DNA of 64,000 nucleotides, from positions 438,243 through 502,242 of the forward strand of contig CAVUSI010000001.1 in the NCBI GenBank assembly GCA_963744115.1, written 5' to 3'. This document shows positions 44,403-53,697 of this stretch, piece by piece. The DNA is from Chersky-267 sp963744115. Lineage in GTDB: Bacteria; Chloroflexota; Limnocylindria; Limnocylindrales; CSP1-4. A program made the position numbers and the translations under genes. The notes beneath the pieces were generated by a model. It was not told the DNA's origin, did not search any database, and was given only the letters and a program-made list of their open reading frames with translations. Numbering within the stretch: the stretch's first letter is position 1; each line of letters begins with the position of its first letter.

Positions 44403-45284
44403 TCACGGCGTAGCGCTCCGCAACGGCCCGGGCGGATCGACGATCTCGACCCCGAACCAGCGGGCGTAGGCACCCGGCGTCGGGTCGCGGACGACGAAGA
44501 CGTAGCGTCCGGCGGTCCACTCGATCGTCCGCTGGCCGACCGGCGCGAACAGCCCCTCGGTCGTGTCGGCGGGGGCGTCCGGTGCCTGGACCGCCGTCAG
44601 GTCGACCGGGACCGGAGCGCCGTCCGGCCCCAGAGACCAGGCGCTGGTCCGGGCCTGATCCGGTGGCCGGTCGGTGGCGGTGAGCGGGGCGCAGTAGCCG
44701 AGCGCCGGGATCCCATCGTCGACGATCCGGATGAACGGGATCCGGGGGTCGGTCGGGCCGGTGATGTCGCCCGCCGGGGTGACCTGGATCCAGGTCCGGA
44801 TCGGGTTGACCAGGTCCGGCGCCGACAGCGGCGCGCCCGGCGCCACCGAGGGCCTGGTCCCCGACGCCGAGGGCGCAGGCGCGCTCGCGAGCTGCTCGAG
44901 CTGCTTCACCGGCATGCCGAGCGCGAAGACGCGCCAATCGCTCGCGTAGTAGCACTGCCACGAGCGGGCCAGGAGGGAGACCCACGGCGTCTGGCCGGGG
45001 CTCGGCGAGGCCGCCTCAGGGGACGCCGACGCCGACGCGGCCGCCTCGACGATCGGCGCCGTCGGCTTGACGGGTCCGCCCGTGTCCCACGGCTTCGCGA
45101 TGGCGAGCGCGACGCCGATCAGGGCGATGACGATGATGATCGCGGGCCGCGACCCCGCTCCAGGCGTTCGCGCGGACTGGAGCTCGACCGGGCGGTCGGG
45201 GCGCGACCCGACGACCGGAGCGCCGGGCTCGCTCGGGAGTCCGTCCTCGGACCGACGTCGCGGATCGTGCCCGCCCCGCGTTGG
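44403..45284 (-). CDS. Membrane-anchored extracellular protein of unknown function, start unresolved
   Basis: No family recognised. The frame is open from the codon after the livF stop (TGA 45285-45287, same frame) to the stop at 44403, about 293 codons. It reads as a polar N-terminus, one membrane helix (AIIIVIALIGVALAIAKPW), a Pro/Ser/Ala linker and an extracellular domain (SWQCYYASDWRVFALGMPVKQ ... AGRYVFVVRDPTPGAYARWFGVEI). No ATG, GTG or TTG occurs before the helix; the first is ATG 44915. Either a nonstandard start, a shift hiding the true N-terminus, or a gene starting after the helix. Cys-containing beta-rich end suggests a secreted fold. Confidence 0.55.
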   Translation of the reverse strand, partial: PTRGGHDPRRRSEDGLPSEPGAPVVGSRPDRPVELQSARTPGAGSRPAIIIVIALIGVALAIAKPWDTGGPVKPTAPIVEAAASASASPEAASPSPGQTPWVSLLARSWQCYYASDWRVFALGMPVKQLEQLASAPAPSASGTRPSVAPGAPLSAPDLVNPIRTWIQVTPAGDITGPTDPRIPFIRIVDDGIPALGYCAPLTATDRPPDQARTSAWSLGPDGAPVPVDLTAVQAPDAPADTTEGLFAPVGQRTIEWTAGRYVFVVRDPTPGAYARWFGVEIVDPPGPLRSATP

Positions 45285-46097
45285 TCAGATCTCCCCGAGG
45301 TAGGCCCGCCGGACGTCCTGGTTCGCGGCGAGGGCGCTCGCGGAATCGGCCAGGATCACCCGTCCGGTCTGCAGGACGTAGCCGCGGTCGGCGACCTCGA
45401 GCGCCTGCAGCGCGTTCTGCTCGACGAGCAGGATGGTGGTCCCTCCGGCGTTGATCTCGCGGATGATGGTGAAGATCTGCTGGATCAGGATGGGCGACAG
45501 ACCCAGCGACGGCTCGTCGAGGAGGAGCACCTTCGGACGGGTCATGATCGCCCGTCCGATGGCCAGCATCTGTTGCTCGCCGCCCGACAGCGTGCCGCCC
45601 TTCTGCCCGGCGCGTTCACGCAGGCGCGGGAAGATCGAGAAGACGTGCTCGATGTTCTCGGAGACCTCGCGGCTGGTCCGGGTGTAGCCGCCCATCTGGA
45701 GGTTCTCGGTGACGGTCAGGCGCGAGAAGATGCGACGGCCCTCGGGCGCGTGCCCGATCCCGTCGCGGGCCATCTCGTGGGCCGCGGTGTGGGTCACGTC
45801 CCGCCCCGCGAAATGGACCGAACCCATCTTGGGATGGAGCAGACCGCTGATCGTCTTGAGGGTGGTCGTCTTGCCGGCGCCGTTCGAGCCGATGAGCGTG
45901 ACGATCTCTCCCTCGCGAACGTCCAGGTCGATCCCCTGGAGCGCGTGGATCTTGCCGTAGTAGGTGTGGACGTCGCGCAGCTCGAGGATGACGTCACCCG
46001 GCGCGGGACGTCCCGCGGCGGACTTCGAGGCATCGTCCGAACCGAGCATCGGGGGCCGGCCCGGGTCGGTCGTCGGCGGGATCGGTTGTTCGGTCAT
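45285..46097 (-). CDS. livF: Branched-chain amino acid ABC transporter, ATP-binding protein LivF
   Basis: A 270-residue ATPase. Walker A GSNGAGKTTTLKTISGLL, Q-loop GHAPEGRRIFSRLTVTENL, signature LSGGEQQMLAIGRAI, Walker B VLLLDEPSLGLSP, H-loop VEQNA, the LivF-specific form. A 35-residue polar leader precedes the domain. ATG overlaps livG by four bases. Confidence 0.96.
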   Translation of the reverse strand: MTEQPIPPTTDPGRPPMLGSDDASKSAAGRPAPGDVILELRDVHTYYGKIHALQGIDLDVREGEIVTLIGSNGAGKTTTLKTISGLLHPKMGSVHFAGRDVTHTAAHEMARDGIGHAPEGRRIFSRLTVTENLQMGGYTRTSREVSENIEHVFSIFPRLRERAGQKGGTLSGGEQQMLAIGRAIMTRPKVLLLDEPSLGLSPILIQQIFTIIREINAGGTTILLVEQNALQALEVADRGYVLQTGRVILADSASALAANQDVRRAYLGEI

Positions 46098-47149
46098 GAC
46101 GCCGGGGTCCCCAGGTACGCCTCGATGACCTTCGGGTCGCGCCGGACCTCCTCCGGCGTCCCCTCGGAGATCCGCTCTCCGTGGTCCATGACCAGGATAT
46201 GGTCGCTGACCCCCATGACCACGCGCATGTCGTGCTCGATCAGAAGGATCGTCAGGCCGAGCTCCTTGCGCAGCCGTCCGATCAGGGCGGTCATCGCCGC
46301 GGTCTCGTTCGGATTCATCCCGGCGGTCGGCTCGTCGAGCAGGAGGAGGACCGGATCGTTGGCGAGGGCGCGTGCCAGCTCCAGCCGGCGCTGGTCGCCA
46401 TAGGGCAGGTTCTTGGCGAGCTCCTGGTCACGACCGCGCAGCCCGACGAGGCGAAGGAGCTCGTTCGCCCGTTTGGCCGCTGCCTCCTCCTCGCGATGCT
46501 GACGTCGCGACGAGATGACGTGATCGATCAGGTTGGCCCGCAGCTGAAGGTGCATGCCGACGAGCACGTTCTCCTGGGCCGACATGTTCTGGAACAGGCG
46601 GATGTTCTGGAACGTCCGCCCGATCCCGGCGGCGACGACATCGTTCGGGCGAGCGCTTCGCAGGATCCCCAGCCGGCCCAGCAGGAGCGAATACCACGGT
46701 GGGCGGATGATCGCCAGCAGCAGCATCGTGATGAGCAGGCCCAGGACCACCAGGCCGGTGATCCCGATCCCCTCGTCGCCGTGGTTCTGGGCGCCGAGCA
46801 GGAGCGCGACGGCGACCGCGATCAACGACGGGGCCACCCACATGATCGGTTCGATCCATGTCCGCTGGGGGCGCAGGATCAGGTATCGCCCGCGGAACCG
46901 CACGTGGCCAGAGGACGGATCGATGATCCCCGCGACGACGTTGAAGAAGGTCGTCTTGCCGGCGCCGTTCGGCCCGATGATGCTGACGATCGCCCCCTTC
47001 GGGATGTCGAGGTTCACGTCCCGGACGGCCACCAGCCCGCCGAACCGCTTGGTGATCGACTTGGCCTGGAGCAGGTAGTCGACCCCGTCCTCGCTCGCGC
47101 CCGGGTCCACCGCCCCGACGGCCACCACGGTGTCGTGCTGCTCGCTCAT
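46094..47149 (-). CDS. livG: Branched-chain amino acid ABC transporter ATPase LivG with an internal transmembrane insertion
   Basis: A 351-residue protein, about 95 longer than normal LivG. Walker A GPNGAGKTTFFNVVAG (59-74), Q-loop GIGRTFQNIRLFQNM (Gln181), signature LPYGDQRRLELARAL, Walker B VLLLLDEPTAGMNP, H-loop IEHDM. Between Walker A and the Q-loop, residues about 88-170 are inserted, with two strongly hydrophobic helices (about 101-119 and 129-148) and a polar acidic loop between. Normal LivG has only a short beta hairpin there. The reading frame, codon use and family matches on both sides are intact, so this is not a frameshift. ATG overlaps livM by four bases. Confidence 0.93.
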   Translation of the reverse strand: MSEQHDTVVAVGAVDPGASEDGVDYLLQAKSITKRFGGLVAVRDVNLDIPKGAIVSIIGPNGAGKTTFFNVVAGIIDPSSGHVRFRGRYLILRPQRTWIEPIMWVAPSLIAVAVALLLGAQNHGDEGIGITGLVVLGLLITMLLLAIIRPPWYSLLLGRLGILRSARPNDVVAAGIGRTFQNIRLFQNMSAQENVLVGMHLQLRANLIDHVISSRRQHREEEAAAKRANELLRLVGLRGRDQELAKNLPYGDQRRLELARALANDPVLLLLDEPTAGMNPNETAAMTALIGRLRKELGLTILLIEHDMRVVMGVSDHILVMDHGERISEGTPEEVRRDPKVIEAYLGTPAS

Positions 47150-48303
47150 TCGGGCGACGCCCCGAGCTCATCGCCGAGCTCGCCGAAGTCCTGATCCTCG
47201 TTCGTGTGCAGCTCGCGCCGCCGGCGTCGGCTCGGGAAGAGGCCCTCCGGCCGCAGCAGCATCATCGCGACCAGGGCGATGCCGTAGAGCAGGAACTGGT
47301 ACTGCAGGAAGTCGATGTCCTGGAGGACCGGGATGTGGGCGTTGTCGAAGAACAGGTTGAGCTGCTTCAGGAAGACGCTCTGGATCATGAAGATCACGAA
47401 CGCGCCGACGGCGACGCCCCAGACGTTGCCCATCCCGCCGAGGACGACCATCGCCAGGACGGTGAACGAGACGTCGAACCGGAACAGGTTCGGGGTGACC
47501 GTCTGGAGCTTGGCGGCGATGAACACGCCGGCCAGGCCGGCCGTCGATGCCCCGAGCGCGAAGGCCAGCAGCTTGGTGACGACCGTGTTCACCCCGTTGG
47601 CCGCCGCGGCGAGCTCGTCCTCGCGGATGGCAGCCCAGGCCCGTCCGAGGCGGGAGTCCTGGAGCCGGTAGATCAGGATCATCGAGACGCAGATCAGCGC
47701 GAGCATCGTCAGGTAGAACGGCCACGGGTTGCCGGTGGTCGGGAAGTCGGTGCCCAGCAACGACGGCGCCGAGATGCCGCCGATCCCGTTCGGGCCCTCG
47801 GTGTACTTGCTCGAGTTCAGGATGGTGATCGGCACGATCTCCCCGAACCCGAGGGTGACGATGGCCAGGTAGTCGCCGCGGAGGCGCAGCGTCGGGGCCC
47901 CGAGCAGGATCCCGAAGACCGCGGCGATCGCGGCGCCGGCGAGGAGCATCGGCCAGAACGGGATGTTCACGTGGGTGAACGACGACGCCGCGAAGGCGTA
48001 GGAGTAGGCGCCGATCGCGAAGAACGCCGCATAGCCGAGGTCGAGCAGCCCCGCCATCCCGACCACGATGTTCAACCCGAGGGCGAGCAGGACGTAGATC
48101 CCGGCGATCGTGAATCCGTCCATCCAGACCGACTGGCCGCTGAAGCTGTTGAACGGGGGCAGGAGCACGATCAGCGGGAGCAGCGCCGCCACGATCGCCA
48201 TCCCGACGATCACGCTGAGCGATCGGTGGCGGCTCGACAGGTCCGCCACCCGCTCGCGGATGCCCGGGCTGCTCGCCGCCGGCGCCTGGCCGACGGCGCT
48301 CAT
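47146..48303 (-). CDS. livM: Branched-chain amino acid ABC transporter, permease LivM
   Basis: A 385-residue permease with about ten helices. Typical motifs: ALGLNIVVGMAGLLDLGYAAFFAIGAYSYA, RLRGDYLAIVTLGFGEI, SRLGRAWAAIREDELAAAANGV, and VVLGGMGNVWGVAVGAF. An N-terminal polar part and the hydrophilic C-terminus with RRRRREL are minor extensions. ATG overlaps livH by four bases. Confidence 0.96.
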   Translation of the reverse strand: MSAVGQAPAASSPGIRERVADLSSRHRSLSVIVGMAIVAALLPLIVLLPPFNSFSGQSVWMDGFTIAGIYVLLALGLNIVVGMAGLLDLGYAAFFAIGAYSYAFAASSFTHVNIPFWPMLLAGAAIAAVFGILLGAPTLRLRGDYLAIVTLGFGEIVPITILNSSKYTEGPNGIGGISAPSLLGTDFPTTGNPWPFYLTMLALICVSMILIYRLQDSRLGRAWAAIREDELAAAANGVNTVVTKLLAFALGASTAGLAGVFIAAKLQTVTPNLFRFDVSFTVLAMVVLGGMGNVWGVAVGAFVIFMIQSVFLKQLNLFFDNAHIPVLQDIDFLQYQFLLYGIALVAMMLLRPEGLFPSRRRRRELHTNEDQDFGELGDELGASPE

Positions 48304-49328
48304 GCTCGCTCTCCGATCTGTTGCCCGAGCAGACCGGCGGGCCGGAACAGGAGGGTCAGGATGAGGACGACGAAGACGGCCGCCTGACCCCAGACGAACA
48401 CGCCCTTCGCGCCGGCGGTCACCTCGACGAAGCCGATGATGAAGCCGCCCAGCGCCGCGCCGGTGATGTTGCCGATCCCGCCGAGCACGGCCGCGGTGAA
48501 CGCCTTGAGACCGGCCTGGAAGCCCAGGGTGAACTGGATGTTGCCGAAGTACAGGCCCTGGACCACGCCGGCGGCGCCGGCCAGGGCCGAGCCGATGAAG
48601 AAGGTGATCGCGATCGTCCGGTTGATGTCGACGCCCATCAGCTGGGCGGCCTCGCGATCCATCGCGGTGGAGCGCATCGCGCGTCCGATCCGCGTGCGGC
48701 TCACGAACAGCTGGAGCGCGATCATGAGCGAGACCGACACGACGATCGTGAAGATGTTGACCACGCCGACATCGAGGCCGAACACGTTGACCCGGGCCGT
48801 CGGTGAGATCAGCTGTGGCGTGTTCACCGGCGACGGGCCGAACAGGATCTGGATCGTGTTCTGCAGGATGAACGACACGCCGATGGCGGTGATCAGCGGG
48901 GCGAGCCGCGGCGCGTGGCGGAGCGGTCGATAGGCGAACCGTTCGATGACCGTCCCGAGGATACCCAGCAGGATCATCGTGATCGCGAAGTCCACGAACA
49001 GGACCGCGGCGAGCACCGGCGGGTCGTTGATCGGACCGTCCTGGCCGAGGACGTTGGTCAGGACGTACATCGACGTGAAGGCGCCGACCATGAACACGTC
49101 GCCGTGGGCGAAGTTGATCAGCTCGATGATCCCGTAGACCATCGTGTAGCCGATGGCGACCAGGGCGTAGATGGCACCGATCGTCAGGCCGTTGACGAAC
49201 TGGGCGGGGCCGATGACGAGGAAGTCGACGATGGCCACGCCGAGGACGAAGAGGTAGGGCCCGAGGCGGAGACGCTGGAACGTTTCGACGAACGCGGGCT
49301 GCTCCCGCCGAAGCGTGGACGTCGTCAT
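48300..49328 (-). CDS. livH: Branched-chain amino acid ABC transporter, permease LivH
   Basis: A 342-residue permease. Family segments: GLTIGAIYALVAIGYTMVYGIIELINFAHGDVFMVGAF, RTRIGRAMRSTAMDREAAQLMGVDI, and FTAAVLGGIGNITGAALGGFIIG. About 45 residues precede the usual N-terminus. ATG 49328. First permease gene after the binding protein gene, separated from it by a strong hairpin. Confidence 0.96.
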   Translation of the reverse strand: MTTSTLRREQPAFVETFQRLRLGPYLFVLGVAIVDFLVIGPAQFVNGLTIGAIYALVAIGYTMVYGIIELINFAHGDVFMVGAFTSMYVLTNVLGQDGPINDPPVLAAVLFVDFAITMILLGILGTVIERFAYRPLRHAPRLAPLITAIGVSFILQNTIQILFGPSPVNTPQLISPTARVNVFGLDVGVVNIFTIVVSVSLMIALQLFVSRTRIGRAMRSTAMDREAAQLMGVDINRTIAITFFIGSALAGAAGVVQGLYFGNIQFTLGFQAGLKAFTAAVLGGIGNITGAALGGFIIGFVEVTAGAKGVFVWGQAAVFVVLILTLLFRPAGLLGQQIGERA

Positions 49329-49366
49329 CCGGCCTCCTGGGCCTTCCCCGGGTCCTGAGGTGGGGT

Positions 49367-49402
49367 CAGGGGGCCGGAGCGCCGAAGCGCGCCGGCCCCC
49401 TG
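49367..49402 (-). promoter_or_regulatory. Strong intercistronic hairpin between livJ-type gene and livH
   Basis: CAGGGGGCCGG pairs with CCGGCCCCCTG, and an inner GCGC-CGAA-GCGC stem-loop continues it, leaving a single A/G mismatch. Placement mirrors the hairpin in the polar amino acid operon, after the binding-protein gene. Confidence 0.6.
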
Positions 49403-49412
49403 GTTCATCGCG

Positions 49413-50788
49413 CTACGGCGAGGGTGAAGCCGCGGCCGGGGCGTTGGCTGCGAAGTTCTGCTGCTCCTTGAAGACCCAGTCGCCGACGCCGCCCTTGGCG
49501 GTCGGATCGACCTTGTAGAAGGAGATGAACGGCTGGGTGGTGTCGCCGTTCTTGTCGAACGACTCGTCGCCCAGGACGGTCTTGAAGGTGTGGGTAGGAT
49601 CGGAGGCGTAGGCCCGGACACCCTCACGGATGGCGGCCTGGTCGGCGGACGGGTTCGCGTCGAGCGTCGCCTTGAGCGAGTCGAGGATGACGGTCGCGCA
49701 GGCATAGGCCGGGCCGCTGTAGGCGCCCGCGGTCTTGAAGTCCGCATCGCTGGCGAAGTGGTCGGCGAAGGCCTTCTCGAAGTCGGCCTTGCCCGGGAAG
49801 TCGCCGATCGCGGCGACGGTCCCGTAGGAGTTGTCCGAGGCCTGTGCGCCCGCGATCTGGATCAGCGAGCCCTTCGCGTCGCCGGCGCCGTTGACGATGC
49901 CGTCAGGACCGGTGAACGGGATGGTCAGACCCTGCTGACGAAGCTGCTTGAGGAGCAGGCCGCCACCGGAGGTGACGACGCCGCCGTAGTAGACGCCGTC
50001 CGGGTTCTTGGTCTTGGCGTCCGTGATGATGCGAGTTGAAGTCCGTCGTGTCGGCACCGGCGCCGACGCGGTTCGACGGTCCCGCCGAGGGACTCGAACT
50101 TCTTCTGGAAGTTGTCCGCGACACCCTTACCGAAGGTCGTCACGTCGTCGACGACGAGCATGTTCTTGAGGCCGAGCGTGTTGTAGGCGTAGACCGCCAT
50201 CGCCGGACCCTGGATGTCGTCGGTGGCCGCGACCCGGATGTAGTTGATCTTGGTCGGGTTCGTCTTGCGATAGTCGAGCGCGCCGAACTCGGGCTTGGTC
50301 AGCGACTCGTTGGTGTTGGCCGGGCTGCACTGGAGCAGGCCGGCGGCGTTGCTGATCGGGATCTGGACCTTGGCGACGGCCGAGTTGTACGGGCCGACGA
50401 CGCCGATGATCGCAGGGTTCGCGACGAACGTCTGCATATCCTGGGCGCCCTGCTGCTCGTTGTACTTGCCGTTGACGGCGTGATCGAGCGGGACGAGCTT
50501 GATCGTGTAGCCGCCGACACCGCCGGCCGCGTTGATCTGGTCGACCGCGAGCTGCGCGCCCTTGAGCGTGGGCTGACCGTCGGCGGCGGCGCCACCGGAC
50601 AGCGGCAGCGTCACGCCGAGCTGGAGCTCACCCTTCGATGCGGCTGTGCTTCCGGCCGGCGCAGCACTCGCGCCGGTACCGGTGCTCGCAGCAGCGGTCG
50701 CCGGGGCGGCGGTGGATCCGCCGGACGAGCACGCCGCCAATACGATCACCGCGCCGGCGACCAATGCGCCGATCTTGGCGTTCTTCAT
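49413..50788 (-). CDS. livJ: Branched-chain amino acid-binding lipoprotein (LivJ type), two +1 shifts
   Basis: Signal peptide and lipobox VLAACSS (Cys about 20), then a Peripla_BP_6 domain: LQLGVTLPLSGGAAADGQPTLKGAQLAVDQINAAGG, VVGPYNSAVAKVQIPISNAAGLLQCSPANTN, INYIRVAATDDIQGPAMAVYAY. The frame breaks at about 50074 (after LGGTV) and again at about 50032, then continues as IITDAKTKNPDGVYYGGV to a normal C-terminus. Removing one base at each point (GTC[G]AAC and CTC[G]CATC) restores a protein of about 457 residues. Total length is 3n+2, consistent. ATG 50788 has a GGAG site upstream. Likely intact in the living cell. Confidence 0.88.
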
Positions 50789-51212
50789 GTACGACTCCTC
50801 CTTGATCTGCACCCACCCCGACTGGGCGGGTGACCCGGTCGATCCCTCTGCACGCCCGTCCCGGCCGGGTGACGCGGCGTCCCCGGCGCCCATCCGCCAC
50901 CGGAGCGGTCGGCCGGTCGGCCCCTCCTCCCGGGGTCGACGACTGGGACTCGCGCAGGTGGCGTCGGTGCGGTGCGGTGACGGCACGACGGCCGGACTCG
51001 GGCGGCGCGCAGGTGGCCGCCGAAGCGATGCCGTATATTAGCCCTCGGCGCGTCGATTGCAACATCAGGTCGGCGAGCGCCCCTGGCGGCTGTCGAGCGG
51101 TTCACCGCTCGCCCCCGGAGGCGCGCTCGCGGACCGATGAGCGATCCTGGTCGAACCCGATCGCACGATCGCAACAGTCGCGCCCAGCCTCGCGAGGTCA
51201 CTGCCCGTCAGC
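50789..51212. other. Divergent intergenic region, 424 bases
   Basis: Between the livJ-type gene (minus) and the acetyltransferase (plus). It contains the liv promoter candidate at 51035-51062, roughly 250 bases upstream of the livJ start, leaving a long leader. I see no coding sequence or structured RNA that I can name. Confidence 0.4.
51035..51062 (-). promoter_or_regulatory. Promoter candidate for the liv operon
   Basis: On the minus strand TTGCAA (51057-51062), a 16-base spacer and TAATAT (51035-51040): a good sigma-70-type promoter and the only AT-rich island in the region. It points to the livJ-type gene. Confidence 0.55.
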
Positions 51213-51677
51213 GTGGACTATCAGGTTCGAGCGGCTCGGATCACGGACATCGATCGACTCGTCGCCCTGTGCGCCGAGGCGACGTCGAAGGCCGCCGGTG
51301 ACGCGCCGCTCGTCGCCCCCGATCTCCTTCGCCAGCTCGTCTATCTCCCGCAGGCCAGCGTGCTGGTCGCGGAATCGCGCCGGACGGTCATCGGGGTGGC
51401 GGTCCTGGCGCTGCGGCCGTCCGTTCGGGCGGGCGGGTTCGTCGGAACGGTCGACCTCCTCGCAAGCGATCCCGACCACGATGTCGACGCCGTCGTCGAC
51501 GTCCTCATCGAGGAAGTCCTGCGATCAGCCAAGAACAAGGGGTGCACCACCGTCGAGGTGGCCCGCCCGACCGATCCCGGGGAGCGGGCCCGCTGGGAGC
51601 GCCGGGGATTCGGCGAGGGCGGGCCTCTCCTCTCACGACCCGTGGCGGCGGGGAGGGCCGTCGCCCGAACCAGCTGA
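51213..51677 (+). CDS. GNAT-family acetyltransferase-like protein
   Basis: A 154-residue protein from GTG 51213 with the GNAT order of elements: YQVRAARITDIDRLVALCAEA, ASVLVAESRRTVIGVAVLALRP, GFVGTVDLLASDPDH, then VIEEVLRSAKNKGCTTVEVARP and RARWERRGFGEG. The acetyl-CoA loop (Q/R-x-x-G-x-G/A) is degenerate (SDPDHDVDAVVD), so activity is uncertain. Substrate unknown. Confidence 0.7.
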   Translation: MDYQVRAARITDIDRLVALCAEATSKAAGDAPLVAPDLLRQLVYLPQASVLVAESRRTVIGVAVLALRPSVRAGGFVGTVDLLASDPDHDVDAVVDVLIEEVLRSAKNKGCTTVEVARPTDPGERARWERRGFGEGGPLLSRPVAAGRAVARTS

Positions 51678-51749
51678 ACCACCACCATCACGGCCACCGA
51701 GCCGCGCGCAGCGCGCCGGTCGGCCAGCAGACCAGATCAAGGAGTCAAT

Positions 51750-53690
51750 GTGGGTAAGAACGTCGCCGTCTTCGTGGACGTGGCGAACATCTTCTATGCG
51801 GCCAAGGCCGCGGGCGTGGACATCGATTACGTCACGCTCCTCAAGTCGGCGATCGCCGGGCGGGATTTCGTGCGCGCGTATGCGTACACCGGCCTCGACC
51901 CCGACAACGAGAACCAGCGCAACTTCCATAACTTCCTGGCGCGCCACGACTACAAGGTCGTGAGCAAGGACATCCGCAAGTACGGCGACGGGAAGGTCAA
52001 GGCGAACCTCGACATCGAGCTCGTGGTCGACATGATGAAGACCGCCCGGAACCTGGACGTCGCGATCGTCGTGTCCGGGGACGGCGACTTCGCGCCGGCC
52101 ATCCGCGCCGTCCAGGAGATGGGCGTCCGGGTCGAGGTCGTGAGCTTCCGCGGCAACACGTCGTCGGATCTCATCGAGGTCGCCGACCAGTTCACCGACA
52201 TCATCCAGATGGCCAAGGTCGAGAAGGGCTCGTCCAGGAGCGGTCGGCGCGTGGCCGACGACGGCGAGGACCTGTCGATGACCGAGGTCCCCGACAAGCT
52301 GACCGAGGGCACCGGACGCGGGCGCGGGCGCGGGACCGGTCGCGGCCGCGGCCGGTCGAGCGAGACCGAGCGTGAGCCTGCGGCGGCCGGGAGCCGTCCA
52401 GCCGCCCGTGGCGGCGTCCGCGGCCGTCGACCCGAACCGGTCGAGACCGAGGCCGTGGCGGCCGTCGGTGGTCCGGCCATCGGCCTGGTGGCGCTCCCGG
52501 GCGAGAAGCTGTCGCGCGCCGCGGCGGCACGGTCGGTCGCCCCGATCGAAGCCCCCGATGAGGACGGCGAGATCGTCGAGACGTTCGACGGCTCGACCGA
52601 GGACGGCCCCGAGGGCGAGGCCACCCGCCGCCGCCGCCGCCGAGGCGGTCGCGGTCGCGGTCGTGGCCGTGGTCGCGAGGAAGGCGTCGAGGCCGTCGCC
52701 GGCCAGGACGTCCCGCGCGATCAGGACGTCGCGCGTGAGCGGCCCGCGGCGCGTGCGACCGAGGAGCTCGACGAGCCGGAGGAAGAACCCGTCTCGAACG
52801 CTCCCCGCGGACCGCGTCCGGGGGCGTTCGGATCCGTCTGGGACTCGCAGATCGGGCAGACCCGGACCCCATCCATCGAGTCCACCCCGTTCGACATCGA
52901 CGAGGAGGACGAGCCGGCGATCCCGGAGTACATCCTCGCCGAGCAGCGCCGGGGCAGCGCGGCGACCCGCAGCGGCAGCGGCGGGAATCGCGGCGGCCGG
53001 GGTGGCGGCGGAAACCGTGCCGCCTACGCCTCGGCGATGGACCGCGAGCGGTACGGCCGCGGCGGCGGTGGCGGGATCAACCGCTATCCCGACGTCTCGG
53101 GCCGCTCGACGACCGGTGGAGGGACCGCCGGCCGCAGCGAGGGTCGCGGTGAACCTCGGCGGGAGCCCCGACGGGACGACCGTCGGCCCGTCTCGAGCCC
53201 CCGACCGGATCGCGACCGGCCGGCCACCATGCGCTCCGATGAGCCGTGGAGCGAGGTCCCGCCGGAGCTCGAGGCGATGCTTCGAGCCCAGCAGCAGGCC
53301 AGCCGCGGCTCGGACCGACCTGCGACCGGCTCGGCGCGACCGTCCGTGACCGACGCACCGGGCTCCGCGGAGGCTCCGAAGGTCGAAGCCGCCGCCCCGG
53401 CGCGCAAGCCGAGGACGTCGACCCGGACCAAGGCGACCTCGACCGCCGAGGCGTCCCCAGCCGAGGGCACGGCAGCGACCGCGTCCAAGCCGCGGGCGAC
53501 GCGAGCCAAGCCCGCGACGGCCAAGGCGGTCGCGACCCCCGACGCTCCGGCAGGCGAAGCGCCGAAGCCGCGAGCGACCCGGGCGAAGACGTCGACAGCC
53601 AAGCCGAAGGCCACGGACGGCGAGGTCGCGGCGCCCGCGACGAAGCGTCGGACGACGGCCAAGAAGGCAGCGGCGCCAGCGGACGAGTAG
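51750..53690 (+). CDS. NYN-domain (LabA/DUF88-like) ribonuclease with long RGG- and histone-H1-like tails
   Basis: A 646-residue protein from GTG 51750, with AAGGAG five bases upstream. The N-terminal 160 residues form an NYN/PIN-like domain: KNVAVFVDVANIFYAAK (first Asp), KANLDIELVVDMMKTA (second Asp), IVVSGDGDFAPAIRAVQEMG (SGDGDF) and VEVVSFRGNTSSDLIEVAD. Such domains are metal-dependent RNases. After it come RGRGRGTGRGRGR and RRGGRGRGRGRGRE blocks, a GGRGGGGNRAAY segment, and a C-terminal Lys/Ala/Pro/Thr-rich region with KPRATRAK repeats like eukaryotic H1 tails. The tails are typical RNA/DNA-binding disordered regions. No other RNA-metabolism genes adjoin. Confidence 0.88.
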   Translation: MGKNVAVFVDVANIFYAAKAAGVDIDYVTLLKSAIAGRDFVRAYAYTGLDPDNENQRNFHNFLARHDYKVVSKDIRKYGDGKVKANLDIELVVDMMKTARNLDVAIVVSGDGDFAPAIRAVQEMGVRVEVVSFRGNTSSDLIEVADQFTDIIQMAKVEKGSSRSGRRVADDGEDLSMTEVPDKLTEGTGRGRGRGTGRGRGRSSETEREPAAAGSRPAARGGVRGRRPEPVETEAVAAVGGPAIGLVALPGEKLSRAAAARSVAPIEAPDEDGEIVETFDGSTEDGPEGEATRRRRRRGGRGRGRGRGREEGVEAVAGQDVPRDQDVARERPAARATEELDEPEEEPVSNAPRGPRPGAFGSVWDSQIGQTRTPSIESTPFDIDEEDEPAIPEYILAEQRRGSAATRSGSGGNRGGRGGGGNRAAYASAMDRERYGRGGGGGINRYPDVSGRSTTGGGTAGRSEGRGEPRREPRRDDRRPVSSPRPDRDRPATMRSDEPWSEVPPELEAMLRAQQQASRGSDRPATGSARPSVTDAPGSAEAPKVEAAAPARKPRTSTRTKATSTAEASPAEGTAATASKPRATRAKPATAKAVATPDAPAGEAPKPRATRAKTSTAKPKATDGEVAAPATKRRTTAKKAAAPADE

Positions 53691-53697
53691 GCGCCGG

